Part shown: one piece after another, positions 51,906 through 59,877 of the stretch
Numbering within the stretch: position 1 is the first letter of the stretch
How the letters are laid out: every line of letters begins with the position of its first letter
Assembly (NCBI GenBank): GCA_027943245.1
Contig: JANDJZ010000295.1
Span: 1-59,877, forward strand
Source of the DNA: Acanthamoeba sp. SK_2022b
Taxonomy: Eukaryota > Discosea > Longamoebia > Acanthamoebidae
Direction: 5' to 3'
DNA length: 59,877 bases
Notes under the pieces: generated by a model
What the model saw: only the letters and a program-made list of their open reading frames with translations
What the model was told of the DNA's origin: nothing
The model's database searches: none
Program-made: the position numbers and the translations under genes

Positions 51906-54049
51906 TGGGCACACATCGCAGCATGTCTCACAAAGCTCGCTGGGGAATCGCCTTGGGCGGTTGGTTGCTGGGCTCCTTTGCATGGGCGCAGTCCGCGATA
52001 GAGTCGGTCTCCGGTTCCATCCAGGGGGGCACTGAGGTGGTGCGCATCGAGCTTTCCGAAGCGCTGGCTGCGGACCCGACCGGATTTGCGATCCAGTCGC
52101 CTGCGCGGATCGCACTGGATTTTCCTGGCGCAACCAATGCGACGGGCAAATCGATGGTCGAGCTCAACCAGGGCAACCTGCGTTCCATCAATATCGTGGA
52201 AGCCTCTGGCCGTTCCCGGCTGGTGCTGAATTTGAAATCGGCGACTTCCTACCGCACTGAACGCCAAGGCAAGGCGTTGCTGATCCTGCTGGATCCTGTG
52301 GCCGCGTCTGCTGCGGTGAAGCCTTCTGCGCAGCAGGGTGTGTTTGAAGCCAAGACAGCCGTCGGTAGCGATGTCCAACCCATTCGGGATGTTGATTTCC
52401 GTCGCGGCAGCGATGGCTCGGGCCGCATCGTCGTGGGATTGAGCAATAGCCAGGTCGGCGTGGACCTGCGCCGCGAAGGCAAGGAACTGGTCGTCGATTT
52501 TCTGCGTTCCTCCCTGCCTGAAGGCTTGCGCCGCAAGCTGGATGTTGCGGATTTCGGAACACCGGTGCAGACAATCTCCTCGGTGCAGCAGGGGGAATCG
52601 GTGCGCATGCGTATCGCTCCCGTCGGCGACTGGGAGCACAGCGCCTACCAAAGCGACAGCCAGTTTGTGATCGAGGTCCGCCAGAAAAAGGTGGATGTGA
52701 GCAAGCTCACGCAGGGCCCCGGCTACAGCGGTGAAAAGCTGTCCCTGAATTTCCAGAACATCGAAGTGCGGTCCCTGCTGCAGGTGATTGCCGACTTCAC
52801 GAACTTCAACATCGTGACCTCGGACACGGTTTCCGGGGCGCTGACTCTGCGTCTGAAGGATGTTCCCTGGGACCAGGCGCTGCAGATCATCATGGATGCC
52901 AAGGGCCTGGGCATGCGCAAGTCGGGCTCGGTGCTCTGGATTGCGCCCAAGGATGAGATCGATGCGCGCACCAAGCGTGACTATGAAGCCGCCATGGAAA
53001 TCCAGAAACTGGAGCCGCTGCGCACCCAGGGCTTTCAGCTGAACTATGCGAAGGCGGCCGATATCCTGTTGCAAATTACGACGAACACCAGCTCTGCCGG
53101 GGCTGGCGGAACTGCGACGAGATTTCTGTCCGAGCGCGGGTCCGCAATCTCCGAGCCTCGAACCAACCAGCTCTTTGTGACGGACACTCCCGCCAAGCTT
53201 GAGGCGATGAAGGCATTGCTGGCCACGCTGGATGTGCCAGTGCGGCAAGTGCTCATTGAAGCGCGTATTGTGGAAGCCCGTGACACGTTCGGTCGTGCCC
53301 TGGGGGTACGCCTCGGCGGCGGGGACTTGCGTGCCCAGCGTGGTGGTGATGGTGGCTACAGCATCGGCGGTGACAATCGTGTTGTCTTCGGTACGGGGTT
53401 CGATAACGCAAATGCTTCCGCCGGTGCTGGAGGCACGGTCAACACTTCGGGCAGCTTCGTGAATCTTCCTGCCTCTGTGGCAGGTGTTGCAGGGTCTGGC
53501 ACGTTTGCCATGTCCATCTTCAATGCTGCAGCCAATCGCTTCCTTACGCTGGAGCTTTCGGCAATGGAGGCCGATGGACAAGGCAAGATCATTTCAAGCC
53601 CTCGTCTCATGACCGCTGACCAGACCAAGGCGCTGATCGAGCAGGGTACTGAATACCCATATTCAGTCACTGCACCCAACGGAGCGACCACCATAGCCTT
53701 CAAGAAGGCGGTGTTGAAACTGGAAGTTACGCCGCAAATAACTCCTGAAGGCGATATCATCCTGGATCTGGATATCAACAAGGATTCTCGCGGTGAAACA
53801 ACGACCCAGGGGGTTGCTATTGATACCAAGCATATCAAGACGCAGATCCTGGTGCAAAACGGTGGCACTGTGGTGATTGGCGGTATTTTTGAGTTGGAAG
53901 AAACCAATCAGGAAAACAAGATTCCTTTGTTGGGTGATGTACCTGTTCTGGGTAATCTTTTCAAGAGCCGCTCCAGGGCCTCTTCCAAGAGAGAAATGCT
54001 GGTATTCATTACACCAAAAATGATTTCTGATAGCGCTGCAAAACGCTGA
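51902..54049 (+). CDS. pilQ: Type IV pilus secretin PilQ
   Basis: A 715-residue outer-membrane secretin through which the pilus exits. It has a signal peptide (ending near SFAWAQS, about residue 31), an N-terminal AMIN domain and a second AMIN-like unit (about residues 45-260). The N0 domain contains KLSLNFQNIEVRSLLQVIADFTNFNIV near 280. An N1 domain precedes RQVLIEARIVEARDTFGRALGVRLGGG. The C-terminal secretin core carries VPVLGNLFKSRSRASSKREMLVFITPKMI. The stretch rich in Gly/Ala/Asn around residues 490-530 is a loop inside the secretin domain. Complete and overlapping pilP by four bases. Confidence 0.96.
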   Translation: MMGTHRSMSHKARWGIALGGWLLGSFAWAQSAIESVSGSIQGGTEVVRIELSEALAADPTGFAIQSPARIALDFPGATNATGKSMVELNQGNLRSINIVEASGRSRLVLNLKSATSYRTERQGKALLILLDPVAASAAVKPSAQQGVFEAKTAVGSDVQPIRDVDFRRGSDGSGRIVVGLSNSQVGVDLRREGKELVVDFLRSSLPEGLRRKLDVADFGTPVQTISSVQQGESVRMRIAPVGDWEHSAYQSDSQFVIEVRQKKVDVSKLTQGPGYSGEKLSLNFQNIEVRSLLQVIADFTNFNIVTSDTVSGALTLRLKDVPWDQALQIIMDAKGLGMRKSGSVLWIAPKDEIDARTKRDYEAAMEIQKLEPLRTQGFQLNYAKAADILLQITTNTSSAGAGGTATRFLSERGSAISEPRTNQLFVTDTPAKLEAMKALLATLDVPVRQVLIEARIVEARDTFGRALGVRLGGGDLRAQRGGDGGYSIGGDNRVVFGTGFDNANASAGAGGTVNTSGSFVNLPASVAGVAGSGTFAMSIFNAAANRFLTLELSAMEADGQGKIISSPRLMTADQTKALIEQGTEYPYSVTAPNGATTIAFKKAVLKLEVTPQITPEGDIILDLDINKDSRGETTTQGVAIDTKHIKTQILVQNGGTVVIGGIFELEETNQENKIPLLGDVPVLGNLFKSRSRASSKREMLVFITPKMISDSAAKR

Positions 54050-54072
54050 GTGAAAATTTAGGGAGATATTTG

Positions 54073-55683
54073 ATGAAGAAAATATGGTTGGCTACTTTGA
54101 CGGCCTTTGCTCTGGTTGGGTGCGGGGGGGGAGGAGGGAACCCGGGGACACCTGGAGGAGGTACGGGGGGCGGTACGACACCGGATGTAGCCAGTGTCGA
54201 GTTCCTTCTCGACAAGACTGTTGTCGCCAATTCGGGAAGCGACTCCGCTACCTTGACGGTCACAGCATTGTCCGCGAGCAGGAATCCTGTAGCCAATGCG
54301 CCTGTCTCCGTTGTGCTGGATTCGGGTGTTTTTACACCCAACGCCAATGTGACGGATGCCTCTGGCCGTGTTACTGGAAAGATAGAGATCGGTGGTGATC
54401 GTTCCAACCGGGATATCCGCTTCAACCTGAAGGCTGGTAATCAGTCGGGGACAGGTGTTGTGGCTGTCACCGGCAGCCAGATCGCCTTGACTGTGGTTCC
54501 CTCTGCTCCTTCGCCGGGACAACCAGTGGAGGTCACGGCAAAAATCTCGGATGCGAATGGTGCAGGAATTTCTGGCATTCCTGTTGTGCTTTCCGGATCG
54601 GTTCTCAGTGCTGCGGTGACGGCCCAGACGGACACATCTGGCGTGGCGAAGTTTGCAGCATTCAATGCACCAGGCACTGCCCAGATCTACTCTCTGCAAG
54701 CCAAGGCTTCAGGAGTGGTCTCGAACGAGCAGATCACTGTGGCAGGCGGCGCTGCCCAAGTTCCTGACGCGGTGGGCGTGGTCAGTGCGGCGAGCCTGTC
54801 CATTGTGCCGAATACCGTCAAGCCAAATCTGGATGGCGGTCGCACCAATATGGCGCAATTGCGAGCCCTGTTCCTGGATAAGGACAATCGCGCGATTCCA
54901 AATATGCGAGTCCGCTTTGAGATCGTTCCGCCTGGACTGGGCTCTGGGGAAGCTATCTCGACAGGTAGTCAATCCGTGATATCCAATGCCAGCGGAGTTG
55001 CCTTGGCGCAATATATTCCTGGCGCGCGTATCAGCCCGACAGATGGGGTCAGCATCCGCATGTGCTATGGCAGTTCTGACGCAGCTGTGTCCAATGGGAA
55101 ATGCCCCAATTCGCGTATCAGTACGCTGACTGTTGCCAGCGAACCTGTCTCCATCACTATCGGCGACAACAATGAGTTGGAAAAAGGTGCCAATAACCTC
55201 ACCTATATCAAGAAGTTTGATGTGGCCGTTGCCAATGCTGCTGGTGAGGCCGTTGCGGATGCGGATGTTTCAGTAAGCGTGGATATTCTGCGATACGGAT
55301 TTGGTAGCTATGACAACGTCAAGAATTCACACGTCGCTGGATCCGGTTTTTGCTTGAATGAGGACATCAATCGCAATGGAAATCTGGACAGCGGTGAAGA
55401 CGCCAATGGCGATGGCCGCTTGACGCCGCCCAAGGCAGACATCGTGGTTTCCTATTTCAATGGCCGCAAAACGGGAGCCAATGGCCGCGTGATCGTGCAG
55501 ACGGAATATCCGCAGAACGTAGCCACCTGGCTGATCTACAAGCTGACGGTGAGCTCCAATGCGGCTGGTTCCGAAGGTCGTGCCGAGCGCCTCTTTGTGA
55601 CCTCGTTCGTCGAGGGCGACCAGAAGAACGGCTCCTTCCTGACCTCGCCTTACGGAGTGACATCCGTCTGCCTGCCCGAGTGA
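54073..55683 (+). CDS. Ig-like-domain lipoprotein linked to the pilus operon
   Basis: A 536-residue secreted lipoprotein. Signal peptide MKKIWLATLTAFALVGC has lipobox LVGC with lipidated Cys17, followed by a Gly-rich linker. Two or three bacterial Ig-like (Big_1/invasin-type) units follow, at roughly 45-135, 140-235 and 245-360, each with the TLTVTALSASRNPVANAPVSV style of text. Near 430-455 DINRNGNLDSGEDANGDGRL resembles paired calcium-binding loops. The start ATG 54073 has GGGAG seven bases upstream. It lies 23 bp after pilQ and overlaps aroK by four bases, so it is probably co-transcribed with both. Its function is unknown; a pilus-associated surface or secretin-stabilising role is inferred from position only. 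Confidence 0.8.
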   Translation: MKKIWLATLTAFALVGCGGGGGNPGTPGGGTGGGTTPDVASVEFLLDKTVVANSGSDSATLTVTALSASRNPVANAPVSVVLDSGVFTPNANVTDASGRVTGKIEIGGDRSNRDIRFNLKAGNQSGTGVVAVTGSQIALTVVPSAPSPGQPVEVTAKISDANGAGISGIPVVLSGSVLSAAVTAQTDTSGVAKFAAFNAPGTAQIYSLQAKASGVVSNEQITVAGGAAQVPDAVGVVSAASLSIVPNTVKPNLDGGRTNMAQLRALFLDKDNRAIPNMRVRFEIVPPGLGSGEAISTGSQSVISNASGVALAQYIPGARISPTDGVSIRMCYGSSDAAVSNGKCPNSRISTLTVASEPVSITIGDNNELEKGANNLTYIKKFDVAVANAAGEAVADADVSVSVDILRYGFGSYDNVKNSHVAGSGFCLNEDINRNGNLDSGEDANGDGRLTPPKADIVVSYFNGRKTGANGRVIVQTEYPQNVATWLIYKLTVSSNAAGSEGRAERLFVTSFVEGDQKNGSFLTSPYGVTSVCLPE

Positions 55684-56237
55684 ACAAGTCGGTGAATCCC
55701 GATCAAGGTCCTGCCTCGCTCCGTGCACCGGTGGTGGCCCTGATCGGCCTGCCCGGCTCCGGCAAATCGACCATAGGGCGCCAGCTGGCGCGCCTGTGGT
55801 CGATGCGTTTTGTGGATTCGGACCATGTGATCGAGCAGCGCCTGGGCTGCAGCATCCGGGAGTTTTTCGAGCGTGAGGGCGAGCAGGCTTTTCGCGACAT
55901 GGAGTCGCAGGTCATTGATGAGCTGTCGGCCTCCACATCCAGCCTGCTGTTGTCCACGGGCGGCGGCGTGGTGCTGCGCGAGCAAAATCGCCGCCATCTG
56001 CATGAGCGCACCCAGGTCTTCTACCTGGATTGCACGCCAGAGGACATCGCCGCGCGGCTGCGCAACGATGTGACGCGGCCCTTGCTGCAGGTGGAGGATC
56101 CGGCGTTGCGCCTGCGCGAGTTGCTGCTGCAGCGCGAGCCCCTGTATCTGGAGACGGCGCACTTCGTGATCCAGACATCCGGCCTGTCTGTGGCGCAGGC
56201 CGCCCAGCGCATACGCATGCAGGCGGAGCTGGCCTGA
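55680..56237 (+). CDS. aroK: Shikimate kinase
   Basis: A 185-residue enzyme phosphorylating shikimate in aromatic amino acid synthesis. The P-loop is LIGLPGSGKSTIGRQLA near residues 21-37, the shikimate-binding DSDHVIEQ near 47 and STGGGVVLREQNR near 92, with the lid Arg in NDVTRPLLQ. The start is GTG 55680, overlapping the preceding stop (GTGA), which gives an N-terminus about 15 residues longer than usual. A later start is possible. A terminator follows, before aroB. Confidence 0.95.
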   Translation: MNKSVNPDQGPASLRAPVVALIGLPGSGKSTIGRQLARLWSMRFVDSDHVIEQRLGCSIREFFEREGEQAFRDMESQVIDELSASTSSLLLSTGGGVVLREQNRRHLHERTQVFYLDCTPEDIAARLRNDVTRPLLQVEDPALRLRELLLQREPLYLETAHFVIQTSGLSVAQAAQRIRMQAELA

Positions 56238-56257
56238 ACGCTGCCCGCTGGAACACC

Positions 56258-56287
56258 AAAGGCCTCGGCACTTGCCGAGGCCTTTTT
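56258..56287 (+). terminator. Intrinsic terminator after aroK
   Basis: AAAGGCCTCGGCA (56258-56270) pairs with TGCCGAGGCCTTT (56273 onward) over a two-base gap. A T-run at 56283-56287 follows. It lies between aroK and aroB. Confidence 0.88.
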
Positions 56288-56366
56288 CTTTAAGATCGGC
56301 GGTTGCCGGGCGCGCTGCCGTGTCGCGGAAACCTTTTCATTCTTTCTCCCCTGGAGCGACATCATC

Positions 56367-57485
56367 TTGCCCCACGCCTCCTCCTCGCCTGCTGCCCAGG
56401 TCGTGACCATTGACCTGGGTGAGCGCTCCTATCCGATTGCCATCGGCACCGGCCTGCTGGACCAGGCAGCCACCTATGCCGCGCTGCCTTCTGCGGCACA
56501 GGCCGTCATCGTCAGCAACGATGTGGTCGCACCGCTCTATGAGCCCGCACTGCGCCGCGTGCTGGAGCAGCGCTACCGCAGCGTGCGGACCGTGGTGCTG
56601 CCCGATGGCGAGGCCCACAAGGACTGGCAGACGCTGAATCTGATCTTCGATGACCTGCTGTCCGGTGGTTGCGACCGCAAGACCGTGCTGTTCGCGCTGG
56701 GCGGCGGCGTCATCGGCGACATGACGGGCTTTGCTGCCGCCAGCTACATGCGCGGCGTGCCCTTCGTGCAAGTGCCCACCACGCTGTTGTCGCAGGTGGA
56801 CTCGTCGGTGGGCGGCAAGACCGCCATCAACCATCCGCTGGGCAAGAACATGATCGGCGCCTTCTACCAGCCGCAGCTGGTGGTTTGCGATCTGGCCTCG
56901 CTGGACACGCTGCCCGTGCGCGAGCTGAGCGCCGGCCTGGCCGAGGTCATCAAGTACGGGCCCATCGCCGACATGGACTTCCTGGCCTGGCTGGAGGAGA
57001 ACATGGATGCCTTGCTTGCCCGCGACCGCACTGCACTGGCGCACGCGATCAAGCGCAGCGTGGAGATCAAGGCCTGGGTGGTGGGGCAGGACGAGAAAGA
57101 GGCCGGATTGCGCGCCATTCTCAATTTCGGCCACACCTTCGGGCATGCGATCGAAGCCGGCATGGGCTACGGCAACTGGCTGCACGGCGAAGGCGTGGGC
57201 GCCGGCATGGTCATGGCGGCCGAGCTGTCGCAGCGCCTTGGCCTGGTGGATGCCGCCTTTGTGCAAAGGCTGCGCGTGCTGATCGAACGTGCGGGCCTGC
57301 CGGTGCGCGGCGCCGTGCTGGATGAGCGTGACAACGCTGGCCGCTATCTGGAGCTGATGCGCGTGGACAAGAAGTCCGAGGCGGGCGAGATCCGCTTCGT
57401 TCTCATTGACGGGCCGGGAGAGGCCGTCATGCGCTCGGCGCCCGATGCCTTGGTGCGCGAAGTCATAGACGCCTGCTGCGCCTGA
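56367..57485 (+). CDS. aroB: 3-dehydroquinate synthase
   Basis: A 372-residue NAD- and Zn-dependent enzyme turning DAHP into 3-dehydroquinate. Conserved text includes [14 protein letters not shown], the [41 protein letters not shown] region, [10 protein letters not shown], and the metal-binding [27 protein letters not shown] with its two His. The start appears to be TTG 56367 with GGAG ten bases upstream. GTG 56403 is an alternative that would begin at the first core strand ([11 protein letters not shown]). Second gene of the split aroKB unit. Confidence 0.96.
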   Translation: MPHASSSPAAQVVTIDLGERSYPIAIGTGLLDQAATYAALPSAAQAVIVSNDVVAPLYEPALRRVLEQRYRSVRTVVLPDGEAHKDWQTLNLIFDDLLSGGCDRKTVLFALGGGVIGDMTGFAAASYMRGVPFVQVPTTLLSQVDSSVGGKTAINHPLGKNMIGAFYQPQLVVCDLASLDTLPVRELSAGLAEVIKYGPIADMDFLAWLEENMDALLARDRTALAHAIKRSVEIKAWVVGQDEKEAGLRAILNFGHTFGHAIEAGMGYGNWLHGEGVGAGMVMAAELSQRLGLVDAAFVQRLRVLIERAGLPVRGAVLDERDNAGRYLELMRVDKKSEAGEIRFVLIDGPGEAVMRSAPDALVREVIDACCA

Positions 57486-57550
57486 CGCGCGGCGCTGGGG
57501 GGCAAGCCAGAACTGCTAGAGTGCCCTTGTCAGCATGATGAGGCGATCGA

Positions 57551-58729
57551 ATGCAGAAACAGGCCCTGGCCCCCTATGCCTGCAACCCGGCGTTCAGCCG
57601 GGGGCGGCGTTTCCCGGAGGCGCCTGCGCCCACGCGCAGCGACTTCCAGCGCGACCGGGACCGCATCGTCCATTCCTCGGCCTTCCGGCGCCTGGTCTAC
57701 AAGACCCAGGTCTTCGTCAACCATGAGGGCGACCTGTTCCGCACCCGCCTGACGCACTCGCTGGAAGTGGCCCAGCTGGGCCGCTCGGTGGCCCGGTCGC
57801 TGCAACTGGACGAGGATCTGGTCGAGGCCATCTGTCTGGCCCACGACCTGGGCCACACCCCCTTCGGCCATGCGGGCCAGGATGCGCTCAATGCCTGCAT
57901 GAAGCCGCATGGCGGCTTCGAGCACAACCTGCAAAGCCTGCGCGTGGTGGACCGGCTGGAAGAGCGCTATCCAGCCTTTGACGGCCTGAACCTGAGCTTC
58001 GAGACGCGCGAGGGCGTTCTCAAGCATTGCTCGCGCACCAATGCCGAGCACCTGGAGGCGCGCGAGCCCGGCGGGGTGGCGCAGCGTTTTCTGCTGGGCC
58101 GGCAGCCTTCGCTGGAGGCCCAGCTGTGCAACCTGGCCGATGCCATTGCCTACAACGCCCATGACGTGGACGATGGCGTGCGCTCCGGCCTGATCACCAT
58201 GCCCCAGCTGTGCGAGGCTGTTCCCCTGTTCGCGCGCTATCACGACGCAACACTGGCCGAGCATCCTCAACTGGGCATGCCACTGGCCGAGCGGCGCCTG
58301 CTGTACGAAAGCATCCGCCGCATGCTCAGCGATCAGGTCTATGACGTGATCGCCGCCACGCAGCAGCGCATTGCGCAGGCGCGGCCCTGTTCGGTGGACG
58401 AGGTGCGCGCCCAGCCTGGCCCTCTGGTGGGCTTCAGCGATACCATGAGGCAGCAGTCGCAGCAGCTCAAGCAGTTCCTGTTCCGCAATCTCTACCGCCA
58501 TGAGCAGGTGGTGAAGACCATGGAAGGCGCGCAGCAGGTGGTGGCCGAGCTGTTTGCGGCCTACATGGTCGAGCCCGACCGCATGAAGCCGCGCTTCGTG
58601 CAGCGGGCCATGCTGGCCGAGGACGTATCGGCGCGTGCGCGGGTGGTGGCCGACTTCATCGCCGGGATGACGGACCGCTACGCGGCCCGCGAGCATGAGC
58701 TGCTGACAGGCCTGCGCCTGCTGGGCTGA
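57551..58729 (+). CDS. dgt: dGTP triphosphohydrolase-like HD-domain protein
   Basis: A 392-residue HD-superfamily protein of the Dgt type 2 group, which cleaves dNTPs to nucleosides and triphosphate. [22 protein letters not shown] and [19 protein letters not shown] supply the first His, [13 protein letters not shown] gives the HD pair and neighbours, and [22 protein letters not shown] gives the last Asp. Family members help nucleotide-pool control. No partner gene is visible. ATG 57551 follows GATGAGGCGATCGA. Confidence 0.93.
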   Translation: MQKQALAPYACNPAFSRGRRFPEAPAPTRSDFQRDRDRIVHSSAFRRLVYKTQVFVNHEGDLFRTRLTHSLEVAQLGRSVARSLQLDEDLVEAICLAHDLGHTPFGHAGQDALNACMKPHGGFEHNLQSLRVVDRLEERYPAFDGLNLSFETREGVLKHCSRTNAEHLEAREPGGVAQRFLLGRQPSLEAQLCNLADAIAYNAHDVDDGVRSGLITMPQLCEAVPLFARYHDATLAEHPQLGMPLAERRLLYESIRRMLSDQVYDVIAATQQRIAQARPCSVDEVRAQPGPLVGFSDTMRQQSQQLKQFLFRNLYRHEQVVKTMEGAQQVVAELFAAYMVEPDRMKPRFVQRAMLAEDVSARARVVADFIAGMTDRYAAREHELLTGLRLLG

Positions 58730-58867
58730 GAAATCCGAGCAACGGCGTCGCCGGGGCGGCGCGGCTAGAATGCGGACCCTGCGTGACAGGGCAGGGAAGG
58801 GTTCCTGGACGGTTTCGCAATGTCTGGGGGCGCAGTGCCCCCGTTCGCATTTTTGAAGGGCACAGCC

Positions 58868-59488
58868 ATGACCGATACCAACCACGAGATTCGCGCGGCC
58901 GAGTTTCCGCCTGTCACCGTGATCGAGGATACGGTGCACTGGCTCGAAAAGGCCGTGATCGGCCTGAACCTGTGCCCCTTCGCCAAGGGCGTGCACATCA
59001 AGGGCCAGATCCACTACACGGTCAGCCAGGCCACCGACGCCGAAGGCGTGGCGGCAGACCTGCACCGCGAGCTGGAAGCCCTGGCCGAGGCCTCCCCGGA
59101 CAAGCGCGACACCACGCTGCTGATCCTGCCGCACGCATTGCAGGACTTCCTGGACTTCAACGACTTTCTCGAAGTGGCCGACGCCATGGTCGAGGAGCTG
59201 GACCTGGGCGGCATCCTGCAGGTGGCCTCGTTCCACCCGCAGTTCCAGTTCGAGGGCACCGAAGCCGACGACGTCACCAACTGCACCAACCGCTCTCCCT
59301 ATCCCACGCTGCACCTGCTGCGCGAGGACAGCATAGACAAGGCGGTCGAGGTGTTCCCCGAAGCCGAATCCATCTACGAGCGCAACATGGAGACGCTGGA
59401 GAAGATCGGCATCGAAGGCTGGCTGGACCTGGGTGTGGGCGCGCGCTGCCCTATGGCGCACGCAGCCAAGCCGGACGCTGCCGAATGA
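58868..59488 (+). CDS. DUF1415 family protein
   Basis: A 206-residue cytosolic protein of the DUF1415 family, with no known function. Conserved landmarks are WLEKAVIGLNLCPFAKGV near residues 26-43, with a Cys, then LLILPHALQDFLDFNDFL and ILQVASFHPQFQFEGT. The NRSPYPTLHLLREDSI block follows. ATG 58868 has GAAGGG eight bases upstream. Its stop overlaps the start of the next gene by four bases (ATGA), suggesting coupled expression. Confidence 0.9.
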   Translation: MTDTNHEIRAAEFPPVTVIEDTVHWLEKAVIGLNLCPFAKGVHIKGQIHYTVSQATDAEGVAADLHRELEALAEASPDKRDTTLLILPHALQDFLDFNDFLEVADAMVEELDLGGILQVASFHPQFQFEGTEADDVTNCTNRSPYPTLHLLREDSIDKAVEVFPEAESIYERNMETLEKIGIEGWLDLGVGARCPMAHAAKPDAAE

Positions 59489-59877
59489 AGGCGCGCCAGG
59501 GCAAGCCTGCCGCAAAGCCCGAGCAGGATGTGACCGCGCAGCTGGGCCTCAAGCCCGGCCAGTCCATTGAACTGCTCAAGGCACTGCACATCCTCACGCG
59601 CGAAGGCAAGATCAACCAGGATTCGCGCCGCAAGCTCAAGCAGGTCTACCACCTCTACCAGTTCATCGCGCCCATCCTCGAAGAACTGTCGGCCGACGGC
59701 CATGCGGTCACCCTGGCCGACCACGGCGCCGGCAAGTCCTACCTGGGATTCATCCTCTACGACCTGTATTTCAAGCCGCTGGGGCGCGGCCATATCTACG
59801 GCATAGAAACGCGCGCGCCGCTGGTGGAGGCTTCGCAGAAGCTGGCCGCCGAGCTGGGCTTCGACCGCATGGGCTTC
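59485..59877 (+). CDS. SAM-dependent methyltransferase (truncated by window end)
   Basis: The first 131 residues of a class I methyltransferase are visible. After a basic N-terminus (MKARQGKPAAKPEQ), residues of about 25-70 form a helical region (LKALHILTREGKINQDSRRKLKQVYHLYQFI). Motif I then appears as VTLADHGAGKSYLGFILYDL near 78, followed by IYGIETRAPLVEASQKLAAELGF, the motif II region. The GAGKSYLGF loop resembles the Methyltransf_32 group. The substrate is unknown. The start overlaps the DUF1415 stop. The rest lies beyond the right edge. Confidence 0.85.
   Translation, partial: MKARQGKPAAKPEQDVTAQLGLKPGQSIELLKALHILTREGKINQDSRRKLKQVYHLYQFIAPILEELSADGHAVTLADHGAGKSYLGFILYDLYFKPLGRGHIYGIETRAPLVEASQKLAAELGFDRMGF

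Noticed and set aside
58820..58867. A GGGGGC...GCCCCC hairpin before the DUF1415 gene as a terminator
   Set aside because: The stem is only 6 bp and the T-run is displaced by six bases. Not convincing enough to list.
1..59877. CRISPR arrays, tRNA or rRNA genes, prophage, toxin-antitoxin or defence systems
   Set aside because: No regularly spaced repeats, cloverleaf-like sequences, phage structural genes or recognisable defence proteins were found on reading both strands. The only repeats are IS-related, the palindromes listed and one intergenic repeat.

Overview
The window is a chromosomal segment of a GC-rich beta-proteobacterium, most likely a member of the Comamonadaceae (Delftia, Comamonas or Acidovorax type). 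The evidence is System II cytochrome c biogenesis (ResB plus a CcsA-type protein), the pilMNOPQ-aroK-aroB order, the cyaY/lptM divergent pair, the codon use, and an intergenic repeat style I associate with that family. The genus is inferred, not proven. No rRNA, tRNA, CRISPR array or prophage was seen.

Layout. (1) 1-3442, minus strand: an NAD salvage operon, nicotinamidase-like hydrolase, pncB and nadE (nadE runs off the left edge). (2) 3732-21207: a surface-polysaccharide (O-antigen-like) locus. The plus-strand arm holds a DUF2304 membrane protein, a manC-type GDP-mannose pyrophosphorylase gene interrupted by an IS481-family element, gmd, a GDP-perosamine-synthase-like aminotransferase, an ABC exporter (wzm, short wzt), a glycosyltransferase and a PglD-like acyltransferase. 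The minus-strand arm holds a membrane/TPR protein, a GT4-GT2 fusion, a second PglD-like acyltransferase and a double-domain glycosyltransferase. The arms converge on a decayed IS5-family element at 13302-14157. From about 6.7 to 17.3 kb the DNA is visibly AT-richer than its flanks, consistent with lateral acquisition. (3) 21443-26186: metK, two lipid A acyltransferases, an Asp-nucleophile alpha/beta hydrolase and engB. (4) 26404-38287: carbon metabolism. Divergent zwf and pgi share a perfect palindromic operator candidate. An SMP-30 lactonase is divergent from a polyol ABC-transporter operon with a mannitol/arabinitol dehydrogenase, a PfkB sugar kinase and an AraC regulator. A coherent route is polyol to ketose to fructose-6-P (kinase) to glucose-6-P (Pgi) to 6-phosphogluconolactone (Zwf). 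(5) 38567-46229: cytochrome c4, ResB/CcsA, MsrPQ, an oxygen-binding di-iron MBL protein with a well-placed FNR/Anr-type promoter, lptM and cyaY. (6) 46300-57485: PBP1A, divergent pilMNOPQ, an Ig-like lipoprotein inserted between pilQ and aroK, then aroK and aroB. (7) 57551-end: dGTPase-like HD protein, DUF1415 protein and a partial methyltransferase.

I found no wholly new system. The observations most worth following are the FNR-type promoter before the di-iron protein gene, the zwf/pgi palindrome, the pilus-linked Ig/Ca-loop lipoprotein, the fused glycosyltransferases, and the IS481 copy whose right end is duplicated and whose transposase stop codon comes from the target site.
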